Both the position numbers and the translations under genes were made by a program. Positions 1-5,015 of a stretch of 8,156 bases of DNA are shown here, piece by piece. Each line of letters starts with the position of its first letter. Positions within the stretch are counted from its first letter, which is position 1. The DNA is from Chloroflexota bacterium (lineage in GTDB: Bacteria > Chloroflexota > Anaerolineae > J102). The notes beneath the pieces are model-generated. The model saw only the letters and a list, made by a program, of their open reading frames with translations, was not told where the DNA came from and ran no database searches. The stretch covers positions 1 through 8,156 of the forward strand of contig PIVW01000259.1 of assembly GCA_003353825.1 (NCBI GenBank), in the 5' to 3' direction.

Positions 1-100
1 TTTGAGAAGAAATCACACGCAGGCCATTCAGAAGGATCGCTGACTGAGGACAACTCGCCGTTGGACAATTTTTGCTTGGCTCTATCCCTGATTCAGACTC

Positions 101-271
101 TCATCCAGCTTTGTACATCCACTCTAGTACCCATTTCCCCCGTTCCAAATAGGCGGCGATTTGAGTAATATGCCGAGGAAAGTAAGCCTGAAAATAGCCA
201 TCTCGCCCATGCCTCTGTCGCACTTCTCGCCCATGTAAACGGGCGAGAAGTGCTGCAACTTCGTAGGTCAA
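101..271 (-). CDS. Small hypothetical protein (56 aa, TTG start)
   Basis: I do not recognise a family. The reading frame from a TTG at 271-269 to a TGA at 103-101 encodes 56 residues with a natural-looking composition: a basic and His-rich middle (LHGREVRQRHGRDG), then an aromatic, amphipathic stretch with GYFQAYFPRH and ending KWVLEWMYKAG. It has no signal peptide or obvious membrane span. No ATG is available, because the frame is closed by a TAG just upstream, and the only weak Shine-Dalgarno-like element is GGTG about 6 bases before the TTG. It lies immediately after the probable restored end (276) of the upstream lipoprotein gene, as expected for the last gene of the cluster. A perfect 13-bp palindrome lies inside it (220-253). 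It could instead be the remnant of a longer gene or a chance open frame. Confidence 0.35.
   Translation of the reverse strand: MTYEVAALLARLHGREVRQRHGRDGYFQAYFPRHITQIAAYLERGKWVLEWMYKAG
220..253. repeat. Perfect 13-bp inverted repeat (stem-loop)
   Basis: GCACTTCTCGCCC at 220-232 pairs exactly with GGGCGAGAAGTGC at 241-253 across an 8-base loop. No T-run follows on either strand, so it is not a standard intrinsic terminator. An additional direct repeat TCTCGCCCATG occurs at 201-211 and 225-235. The stem sits just beyond the probable real end of the DUF6174-like gene, so it could be a factor-assisted terminator or a 3'-end stabiliser. It is also inside the small open frame 101-271. Confidence 0.7.
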
Positions 272-301
272 TGGGTCACCATCCTATCATGCCGTCGCCC
301 A

Positions 302-616
302 TCATGCCGCCACCCGTGCCGCTGCCGGGTTACATACGATGGGCAGTGATGAGTTGGTAGACAGAACCATCGTTGCCTCAGATACTTCTCCGCCGCGAAC
401 AGTAACATCGTTGCGCCTGAGTTCGTCCGGTCTCTTTACCTCGACGACAATATGATAATCAAGGATAGGATTCTCTTGCCACGTGGTTTCCGCTGCATCC
501 ATTTCGGCTACAGTTGTGCCACGCAAGCGCAACTCACAACCCGATAAAAGTAGGACGAGGAAAGGCAGCGCTAGCAAGGCGACTCGACGAATGATGCTGA
601 CCTGTAAAGGGTTCAT
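302..616 (-). CDS. Small lipoprotein, DUF6174-like; probable frameshift near the 3' end
   Basis: This is a predicted extracytoplasmic lipoprotein of unknown function. From the ATG at 616 the protein begins MNPLQ, followed by two arginines and a hydrophobic core ending in the lipobox LLSGC (Cys27), so a short lipid-anchored protein of 104 residues is expected. The mature part contains a tryptophan, then DYHIVVEV and a NDVTVRGGEVSEA segment, the pattern of DUF6174-type proteins (Trp, Tyr-x-h-x-V, then V-x-V-x-x-G-x-V). An upstream ATG at 643 is also possible. The open frame ends with CNPAAARVAA at a TGA (302-304). Adding one base in the CCGGG run at 325-329 would instead give a Gly/Met-rich tail (PGSGTGGGMMGDGMIGW) ending at 276. 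That looks more natural and suggests a deletion or a sequencing error. It is the second-to-last gene of the cluster. The family assignment is tentative. Confidence 0.55.
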   Translation of the reverse strand: MNPLQVSIIRRVALLALPFLVLLLSGCELRLRGTTVAEMDAAETTWQENPILDYHIVVEVKRPDELRRNDVTVRGGEVSEATMVLSTNSSLPIVCNPAAARVAA

Positions 617-686
617 GACCTTCTTATGGCTCGTGCTAAGCATTATTCCGCATGGGCGTACATTCACACCCGCGGCGAGATGCCAC

Positions 687-971
687 CTAAACGGGGGCCA
701 GATGTCGGGGTCTAGTCGCATAATTGATGTTGCAATCATCTGTCGCATTTGGGCTCGCATTGATGTGCGGAATACTCACATCGGCTACTTTTTCATCAGG
801 CTGGGCTGAGATAGAGCGTGTGATGAAGAGGGCTACGAGCACCACAAGTAGAATAACTTCGCCTTTCCAAACAACGGAACTAAGTAGTCGTCGGCGAGCG
901 TTGGTGGCTTCTTCCGTCTGACATTGCTCTGGTGATACGGATGTCCGATGTTGTACTTTATCGCCTTTCAA
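687..971 (-). CDS. Small single-span membrane protein, unknown function
   Basis: I do not recognise the family. The frame encodes up to 94 residues: a charged N-terminal stretch rich in Arg and Glu, one hydrophobic segment at about residues 38-51 (VILLVVLVALFI) preceded by a positively charged patch (ARRR, WKG), and a short polar C-terminus that would lie outside the membrane. The only conventional start is the TTG at 971-969, and no good ribosome binding site precedes it. An ATG lies nearby in a different frame (about 932), and removing one base after it would give MQTEEATNARRR, so the real start may be hidden by a frameshift. It begins 26 bases after the stop of the DsbA-like gene, consistent with the same transcript. 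Its C-terminal end overlaps, in another frame, the open frame upstream of the DUF6174-like lipoprotein. Confidence 0.4.
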   Translation of the reverse strand: MKGDKVQHRTSVSPEQCQTEEATNARRRLLSSVVWKGEVILLVVLVALFITRSISAQPDEKVADVSIPHINASPNATDDCNINYATRPRHLAPV

Positions 972-997
972 TAGGGACCGATTTCGTAACTTAATGC

Positions 998-2413
998 CTA
1001 CTCATTCTCCTCCAGTAGTGCTTCGATTAACTGTTGAAACACCTCGTAGGGTTGAGCACCACTTACAAATTGGCCGTTGATAAAGAAAGCGGGCGTGCCC
1101 GTTACCCCTGCCTGAACACCTTCATTCAGATCGGAGCTAACCTCTTCGGTGTAGCGGCCGCTATCCAGACATTCATCGAAGGGTGCGGTATCCAGGCCCA
1201 ATTCTTCGGCGTAGGACTTAAAGATATTGACAGCGTCGGGATTCTGATTCCAATCCGCCTGCTGACCCTGGAACAAGCGATCGTGCATTTCCCAGTAGCG
1301 TTCCTGTTCCCCCGCACATTCTGCTGCTTCCGAGGCCTTCGGAGCTTGTGGATGAATGCCGGTAATGGGAAAATCCTTGAATATGTATCGCACGTTGCCG
1401 GTGTCGACGTATTGCTCGATGATTTTTGGCATGGCCTGCTCGAAGTGACGCAGGCAGAACGGACACTGGTAATCTGAAAACTCGTAGATGGTGATGGGAG
1501 CATCTGCATCACCGCGCATGGCGGTTGTTTCGGGATCGAAATCAGTGTCGGGTGTGGGTGATGGCACAGTTGTGACTACTGAATCGGGCAGTTCACCTGT
1601 TTCAGACTCGACGATTAACGCATCTACCATCGCCATGAACTGCTCCGTTGGGAGCAATCCCCCAACAATGTGACCATTTAGGATAAATGTTGGTGTACTC
1701 TCAGCACCAAACGTCCGACCTTCGTTATAATCTTCTCGGACAATGTCCAACGGTGCTTGCCCATCAAAGCAAGCATCAAACGCGTCGCCGTCCAATCCCA
1801 GGTCTCTGGCTCCCGCTTTAACGTTGGTAAGTGCATCACCACTCCGCCACTGGCTGACATTGTTGAACAGCCAATCATGCATGTCCCAAAATTGATCCTG
1901 TTCGGCGGCGCACTGACCAGCAAAACTGGCGATGACCGAGGCGTCACCTAAAATGGGATATTCTTTGTAAACAAAGTATACCTTGCCTGTGTCGATATAC
2001 GCTTCTTCCAGAAGCGGAGCGGTTTCGCTAAAAAAGCGACCGCAATAAGATCAGATATAATCTGACCACTCGTAGATTACCACCGGCGCGTTGGGGTCGC
2101 CTTTGCTGCTGGCTGGTCTGAGCGCAGGATCGAAATTCTCAACTTGAGGAGGCAGTACAAGGGGTCTGGCAACAGCCGGAGCTGGTGTTGTTTTGGGTTC
2201 AACTTGAACATCGCTTGCTGACGCTTTAAGCGTCGCTGCTGGTTCGGGGCTGGTGGTAGCTGATCCCAAGTCTGACTCCGTCGCTATGGCGGTTAATGTC
2301 GCCTGAACGGCGGCTTCAACATCAGGCTGGGAACCTTGTGGGGGCGGTGCGGTACACCCGGTGATCAGTAACAGCATGAGCAATACGAGAACAAATAGGG
2401 TCGGAATGCGCAT
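998..2413 (-). CDS. Tandem DsbA-like thioredoxin-fold lipoprotein; predicted selenoprotein (UxxC in domain 1, CxxC in domain 2)
   Basis: This is a predicted extracytoplasmic thiol oxidase or isomerase, lipid-anchored, made of two DsbA-like (Thioredoxin_4 type) domains in 471 residues. The ATG at 2413 is chosen because AAGGAG sits 6 bases upstream (2425-2420) and the protein then starts with a signal peptide ending in the lipobox LITGC, followed by a Pro/Ala/Thr-rich linker. Domain 1 begins VVIYEWSDYI, then an in-frame TGA at 2053-2051 (residue 121), then SYCGRFF. Reading continues in the same frame with family-typical sequence through the STPTF cis-Pro loop (Pro241). Domain 2 has SDYQCPFC (Cys317, Cys320) and TGTPAFFING (Pro441). 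The TGA exactly replaces the first, nucleophilic Cys of CxxC, so selenocysteine is the best reading. A nonsense mutation is the alternative, which would leave a 120-residue stub. The gene lies 73 bases after the DUF3105 gene. Confidence 0.85.
2000..2043 (-). promoter_or_regulatory. Candidate SECIS-like hairpins after the dsbA-like UGA
   Basis: Two stems follow the TGA at 2051-2053 on the minus strand. Stem A (2043-2019) pairs GCGGT with ACCGC and CGCT with AGCG around a UUUUU loop, with a 2-base AA bulge. Its loop begins 17 bases after the UGA, which is a good position, but it lacks the G expected in the first two loop bases. Stem B (2016-2000) pairs CGCTTC with GAAGCG around TGGAA. It has the loop G, but the loop starts 41 bases after the UGA, somewhat far. 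Neither is a perfect match to the bacterial SECIS consensus. Confidence 0.35.
2051..2053 (-). other. In-frame TGA at the nucleophilic Cys position (predicted Sec121)
   Basis: Codon 121 of the DsbA-like gene is TGA in the context Asp-Tyr-Ile-[TGA]-Ser-Tyr-Cys-Gly. The equivalent place in domain 2 of the same protein is Asp-Tyr-Gln-Cys-Pro-Phe-Cys. There is no other stop in this frame from 2413 to 998. Confidence 0.8.
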
Positions 2414-2486
2414 TAAGGTCTCCTTAAAATATGGTTGGTGCAACAGGTAAATTGGCAGTGCTTGTTGGCTTAGGAGGTCGAGAATC

Positions 2487-3110
2487 CTATTGAGCGTGAT
2501 GGTCAATGCCTCGGTACGCCTTGATAAAGTTCGTGATCCGCTGTTCATCAAATTCTTCAAGCCGGTCAATTCGGTTCCAGGCAGTGAGGGCGATACGTGT
2601 TTCCATGTCGGAATAAGGCGCCATTACCAGACCGTCCTCACCTTTATCACTGACGATACCCTCGAGCTGTGCTACTAACTCCGGACATCCCTCGGGGCAG
2701 TCAAACCATAGTCCGACGCCACCATCTTCGAGATTGTGAATCTGACGGCCTTCCGGGACGGGCTCGTCATAAACTCCCCAGGGCAAAATGCTGCCCAGGT
2801 GGGGACCCGATGTCGGTGGCCGGGAATTGTATTCAAATGCTTCAACCTCCGCTTCACCAACATGGGTATTACCCTGTGTTAGCACAAGTTCACCTGGCCG
2901 CTTGAACATGCCTTGACCAACAACAAAGACAAGTAATCCAATCAATACGACACCAACGGCAATTAACGTATAAGTACGCATCTTACGCTTGCGTTCACGA
3001 GCGGCGCGCGATGTCTGACGGCGCGAGGCTGCCGTGGAGGATTTTTGGGTGGTGACGGTTTCTGAAGTTGGGGATGCTTTCTTTGAACCGGCGCGGCGTT
3101 TCTTGGTCAT
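2487..3110 (-). CDS. DUF3105 membrane-anchored protein
   Basis: This 207-residue protein of unknown biochemical function belongs to the DUF3105 family. A Lys/Arg/Ser/Thr-rich cytoplasmic N-terminus (residues 1-46) precedes one membrane span (about 47-66, YTLIAVGVVLIGLLVFVVG), so the conserved domain lies outside the membrane. The family signature is visible: RPPTSGPH (98-104), WGVY (111-114) and IHNLEDGGV (124-132). Where the family usually has Leu-Glu-His-Gly-Gly-Val, this protein has Asp in place of His. A CPEGC pair (Cys138, Cys142) follows, a possible metal or redox site, and these cysteines are ordinary TGC/TGT codons. The ATG at 3110 is preceded by AAGGAG at 3126-3121. It lies between the thioredoxin (26 bases upstream) and the DsbA-like gene, so it is probably co-transcribed and may assist extracytoplasmic thiol or metal chemistry. 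That last point is inference from neighbours only. Confidence 0.85.
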   Translation of the reverse strand: MTKKRRAGSKKASPTSETVTTQKSSTAASRRQTSRAARERKRKMRTYTLIAVGVVLIGLLVFVVGQGMFKRPGELVLTQGNTHVGEAEVEAFEYNSRPPTSGPHLGSILPWGVYDEPVPEGRQIHNLEDGGVGLWFDCPEGCPELVAQLEGIVSDKGEDGLVMAPYSDMETRIALTAWNRIDRLEEFDEQRITNFIKAYRGIDHHAQ

Positions 3111-3135
3111 TCCTGTCCTTCTCCTTATCTAGTTG

Positions 3136-3540
3136 CTAGGGTCCAATGGCGGTTTCAACGGCATTGACGATTTCCTCCCGAGATAAAACACCGGGACGCT
3201 TCCAGAGGATATCTCCCTGGGGATCGATCATGATGATAGTGGGATGGCCACGTACCTGGTAGGCTCGGGCTGCCAATCGGCCTTCTGGTTCATCGACATC
3301 CAGATGTTGAAAGGCAATCCGTTCGCCATACTCTGCTTCAAGCCCATTCACGATGGGCGTCATTTGCTCTCAAGCGGGTCAGGGGGCGTACCAGAGGAAT
3401 ACAAAACTGGGTTGACCCTCGGCAATGCCTGGTGGTGTGGGCACAGCCTCATTGCTATCGTTACTGCTACAGGCTGCCAGAAACGCCACAGCAAGCGTCA
3501 ACAGAGATAGATACAGGACGCTATATTTGAATCGAGACAT
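3136..3540 (-). CDS. Lipoprotein thioredoxin; predicted selenoprotein with UxxU active site
   Basis: This is a predicted extracytoplasmic thioredoxin-fold redox protein of 134 residues. From the ATG at 3540 it starts MSRFKYSV, with a hydrophobic signal ending in the lipobox FLAAC (Cys24), then a short linker and the thioredoxin core FVFLWYAP. Two in-frame TGA codons follow, separated by Pro-Ala (3379-3381 and 3370-3372, residues 54 and 57), then EQMTPIVNGLE. The rest is canonical: HLDVDEPEGRLAARAYQVRGHPTIIMID with the cis-Pro loop at His-Pro-Thr, and a C-terminal helix. Spacing fits CxxC exactly, so the motif is read as U-P-A-U. Reading TGA as Trp would leave no redox residues. An ATG at 3546 in the same frame is an alternative start, and neither has a clear ribosome binding site. 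The gene follows the cytochrome c by 58 bases and precedes the DUF3105 gene by 25. If the TGAs were true stops, the protein would end before its active site. Confidence 0.85.
3342..3358 (-). promoter_or_regulatory. Candidate bacterial SECIS hairpin for the UxxU thioredoxin
   Basis: On the mRNA strand GCCCAT (3358-3353) pairs perfectly with ATGGGC (3347-3342) around a 5-base loop CGTGA. The loop has G at its second position, as bacterial SECIS elements require. It starts 18 bases after the second TGA and 27 bases after the first, so one hairpin could serve both codons. CAA (3366-3364) and TTG (3341-3339) could extend the stem below a 5-base bulge. Confidence 0.6.
3370..3381 (-). other. TGA-CCC-GCT-TGA: both CxxC cysteine codons replaced (predicted Sec54 and Sec57)
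   Basis: The two TGA codons are spaced exactly like the two cysteines of a thioredoxin CxxC motif, with Pro-Ala between them, directly after the conserved Trp-Tyr-Ala-Pro strand end. No further in-frame stop occurs before the TAG at 3136. Confidence 0.8.
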
Positions 3541-3598
3541 AATCATACGTAGAGATGAGTGAGTGTTGGTTGAAAAGGACCTAAGTGCCGAGGAATCC

Positions 3599-4084
3599 TT
3601 ACGAACCCGGCAGTGGATATTGCTGACTCATTTCAGACTGGAGCTGGCGCTGTTCTTCAGGCCATAAAATCTTAATGTAGTCCAGAACTGCGACAATCTC
3701 TTCATCATTCAATATTTCTGCAAACGCCGGCATATTACTCGTAAAGTTGGGGATATTTAGGCTGTCGCCGCCGCCTTTGATGATCGCAAAGAGTGTGCCA
3801 TCACCATGATGCCAGGTATGACCATCGACTGTATGCGGTGGTGCAGGATAGGTTCCATCTTCCTTGGGTGTCTTCCAATTTGGTTCCCCTTCGCCGTTGA
3901 GTCCATGGCAGGATGCACAGCTAGCATTATAGATGGCTTCACCGTCAGTTTTAAGTGCGATTTCAGGGTCGCGTCGGTCGGTGGTATAATCCGTTGGACT
4001 GCAGGCGGCTAACAACAAAATGGCGCCCATAAACAAGATAATTCCATACGCTCGCTTGCTGCGCAGATATCCATTTCCCCACAT
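3599..4084 (-). CDS. Lipoprotein c-type cytochrome (single haem)
   Basis: This is a predicted membrane-anchored, extracytoplasmic electron carrier of 161 residues. The ATG at 4084 gives MWGNGYLRSKRAYG, then a hydrophobic signal and the lipobox LLAAC (Cys28). The haem-binding motif CASCH (Cys56, Cys59, His60) follows GEAIYNAS, a typical class I cytochrome c entry. The probable distal ligand is Met118 in SNMPAF, and the C-terminal helix reads EEIVAVLDYIKILWPEEQR. The region between the haem site and the Met includes several His residues (HTVDGHTWHHGDG). The start lies one base after the stop of the SHOCT gene, so translation is probably coupled. The open frame extends further upstream, but that part is the SHOCT gene in another frame. 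It may pass electrons from the thiol-redox proteins encoded next to it, which is inferred only from position. Confidence 0.88.
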   Translation of the reverse strand: MWGNGYLRSKRAYGIILFMGAILLLAACSPTDYTTDRRDPEIALKTDGEAIYNASCASCHGLNGEGEPNWKTPKEDGTYPAPPHTVDGHTWHHGDGTLFAIIKGGGDSLNIPNFTSNMPAFAEILNDEEIVAVLDYIKILWPEEQRQLQSEMSQQYPLPGS

Positions 4085-4085
4085 G

Positions 4086-4340
4086 CTAAGATGCACCGCC
4101 CAGAATCTCGCCACGCATCTCCTCATACTCATCTTTGGTGATTTCTCCTCTAGCATACCGTTTCTTGATGATATCAAGTGGTGATTCGCTGTCCGAAGTG
4201 TATGAACGCAAACTAGTGGAGCCAGAATTGGACTGGCGCGGGAAAAGAAGGCTGACAAGCCACACCGCCAGGCCAATGATCAAAATAATAAAGAGCAGCA
4301 TAAACAATAAGCCGAAACCTCCAAAGCCAAAACCCATCAT
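4086..4340 (-). CDS. SHOCT-domain small membrane protein
   Basis: This is an 84-residue protein with a Gly/Phe-rich start (MMGFGFGGFG), one long membrane span at about residues 10-33 and a C-terminal SHOCT motif (about 53-79): PLDIIKKRYARGEITKDEYEEMRGEIL. SHOCT domains are short C-terminal helical modules thought to mediate oligomerisation, and the exact role here is unknown. The start is secure: GGAGGT at 4352-4347 lies 6 bases before ATG 4340, and a second ATG follows directly. It is the first gene of the redox cluster and its stop (TAG, 4088-4086) nearly touches the cytochrome start. Small SHOCT membrane proteins next to redox or metal-handling genes are common in Chloroflexota and Gram-positive genomes. 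The insertion sequence ends only about 40 bases upstream, so its native promoter region may have been separated from it. Confidence 0.85.
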   Translation of the reverse strand: MMGFGFGGFGLLFMLLFIILIIGLAVWLVSLLFPRQSNSGSTSLRSYTSDSESPLDIIKKRYARGEITKDEYEEMRGEILGGAS

Positions 4341-4363
4341 GATGCTACCTCCAGATGAAATAG

Positions 4364-4379
4364 GACTGAGAATTCAGTC
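4364..4379. repeat. 6-bp inverted repeat upstream of the SHOCT gene
   Basis: GACTGA (4364-4369) and TCAGTC (4374-4379) flank GAAT, just upstream of the SHOCT ribosome binding site and at the edge of the insertion sequence. It could be an operator half-site pair or part of the right end of the element. It is too short to decide. Confidence 0.3.
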
Positions 4380-4384
4380 AGAGA

Positions 4385-4403
4385 CCACCGGCAAAGCCGG
4401 TGG
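4385..4403. repeat. IS right-end hairpin
   Basis: This is a perfect 8-bp stem with an AAA loop. A second hairpin, AACCGCT/AGCGGTT (4416-4432, loop CAA), lies just inside it. Such imperfectly similar hairpins at the ends are what TnpA recognises as single-stranded DNA. Confidence 0.7.
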
Positions 4404-4468
4404 CTTGAAAATGTGAACCGCTCAAAGCGGTTATTGGGAGCGCCTAAAGACGCAAACTCTTATGCAGG

Positions 4469-4909
4469 TTACTCTTCGTCATCAAACAAGTTCAACTGGT
4501 CTATTCGCCGATCTTCACTTTCTTGACCCTGTATGTACGGCCGGATCACGGCCTCTTCTAGGCCAACTGTCGATACGTAGTAGCCTCTCGCCCAGAAGTG
4601 CTGGCCTCGAAAGTTCCGTTTCCAACCCATGTAGTTCCGGGCTATGTGGATTGCACTCTTGCCTTTGACATATCCGACCACCTGAGAAATCGCATATTTC
4701 GGGGGAATCGAGATCAATATGTGCACGTGGTCCATCAGCATCCGCCTCTCTATAATCTCGCATTCTCGATGCCTTGCCAGATCACGCAACACTGGCCCTA
4801 GCTCTCGATGCAATTCTCCAAACAGATGCTTCTTGCGATACTTCGGTATCCATATGATGTGGTACTTGCAGTCCCATTTTGTGTGCGCTAGACTTCGTAA
4901 CTGAGCCAT
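4469..4909 (-). CDS. tnpA: IS200/IS605 family transposase TnpA (Y1, HUH)
   Basis: This single-strand DNA transposase makes and rejoins nicks at the hairpin ends of its element. The 146 residues match the usual family length. The N-terminal strand reads WDCKYHIIWIPKYRKKHL, the metal-binding HUH motif is DHVHILI (His61, Val62, His63), and the nucleophile is most likely Tyr125 in the RPYIQGQ segment near the C-terminus, after GYYVSTVG. All are intact, so the enzyme could be active. The start is supported by AAGGAG at 4922-4917, 7 bases before ATG 4909. It is the only gene in the element, so any ancestral tnpB has been lost or was never present. It is a mobile passenger, unrelated in function to the redox cluster it interrupts. 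Confidence 0.95.
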   Translation of the reverse strand: MAQLRSLAHTKWDCKYHIIWIPKYRKKHLFGELHRELGPVLRDLARHRECEIIERRMLMDHVHILISIPPKYAISQVVGYVKGKSAIHIARNYMGWKRNFRGQHFWARGYYVSTVGLEEAVIRPYIQGQESEDRRIDQLNLFDDEE

Positions 4910-4992
4910 GTAGATTCTCCTTCTGTGAATTTTGAGCGGTTCACTTCTTGGAGATTCTACAGGCTCCCGGATTTGTCAAACTCTACGCGTCG

Positions 4993-5009
4993 CCCCGGCT
5001 TAGCCGGGG
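4993..5009. repeat. IS left-end hairpin
   Basis: CCCCGGC (4993-4999) pairs perfectly with GCCGGGG (5003-5009) around TTA. It lies upstream of tnpA on the opposite side from the right-end hairpin, the normal IS200 layout. Confidence 0.65.
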
Positions 5010-5015
5010 GTTTAC

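Larger units (their letters stand above)
4380..5015 (-). mobile_element. IS200-like (IS200/IS605 family) insertion sequence, tnpA only
   Basis: A single Y1 transposase gene is flanked by subterminal hairpins, as in IS200/IS605 elements, which lack classical terminal inverted repeats. Right end: CCACCGGC (4385-4392) pairs with GCCGGTGG (4396-4403) around AAA. Left end: CCCCGGC (4993-4999) pairs with GCCGGGG (5003-5009) around TTA. A 14-bp inverted pair, GTGAACCGCTCAAA, lies inside at 4413-4426 and, reversed, at 4931-4944. Exact tips and the target tetranucleotide cannot be fixed without homologous empty sites, so the limits are approximate. No tnpB is present. About 0.64 kb fits the IS200 size. 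Confidence 0.8.

Noticed and set aside
2051..2569. Taking the DsbA-like gene as two separate genes split at the TGA, with a start at 2569
   Set aside because: The 2569 start overlaps the DUF3105 gene in another frame, and the true start with lipobox is at 2413. Sequence on both sides of the TGA belongs to one domain in one frame.
3136..3363. Treating the thioredoxin as a 75-residue protein starting at ATG 3363
   Set aside because: This start lies after the active site and would give a thioredoxin with no signal peptide, no first strand and no redox motif. The upstream frame is clearly part of the same protein.
4380..5015. Possible TnpB guide (omega) RNA at the right end of the IS
   Set aside because: No tnpB gene or remnant is present in the element, and the right-end hairpins are explained by TnpA recognition.
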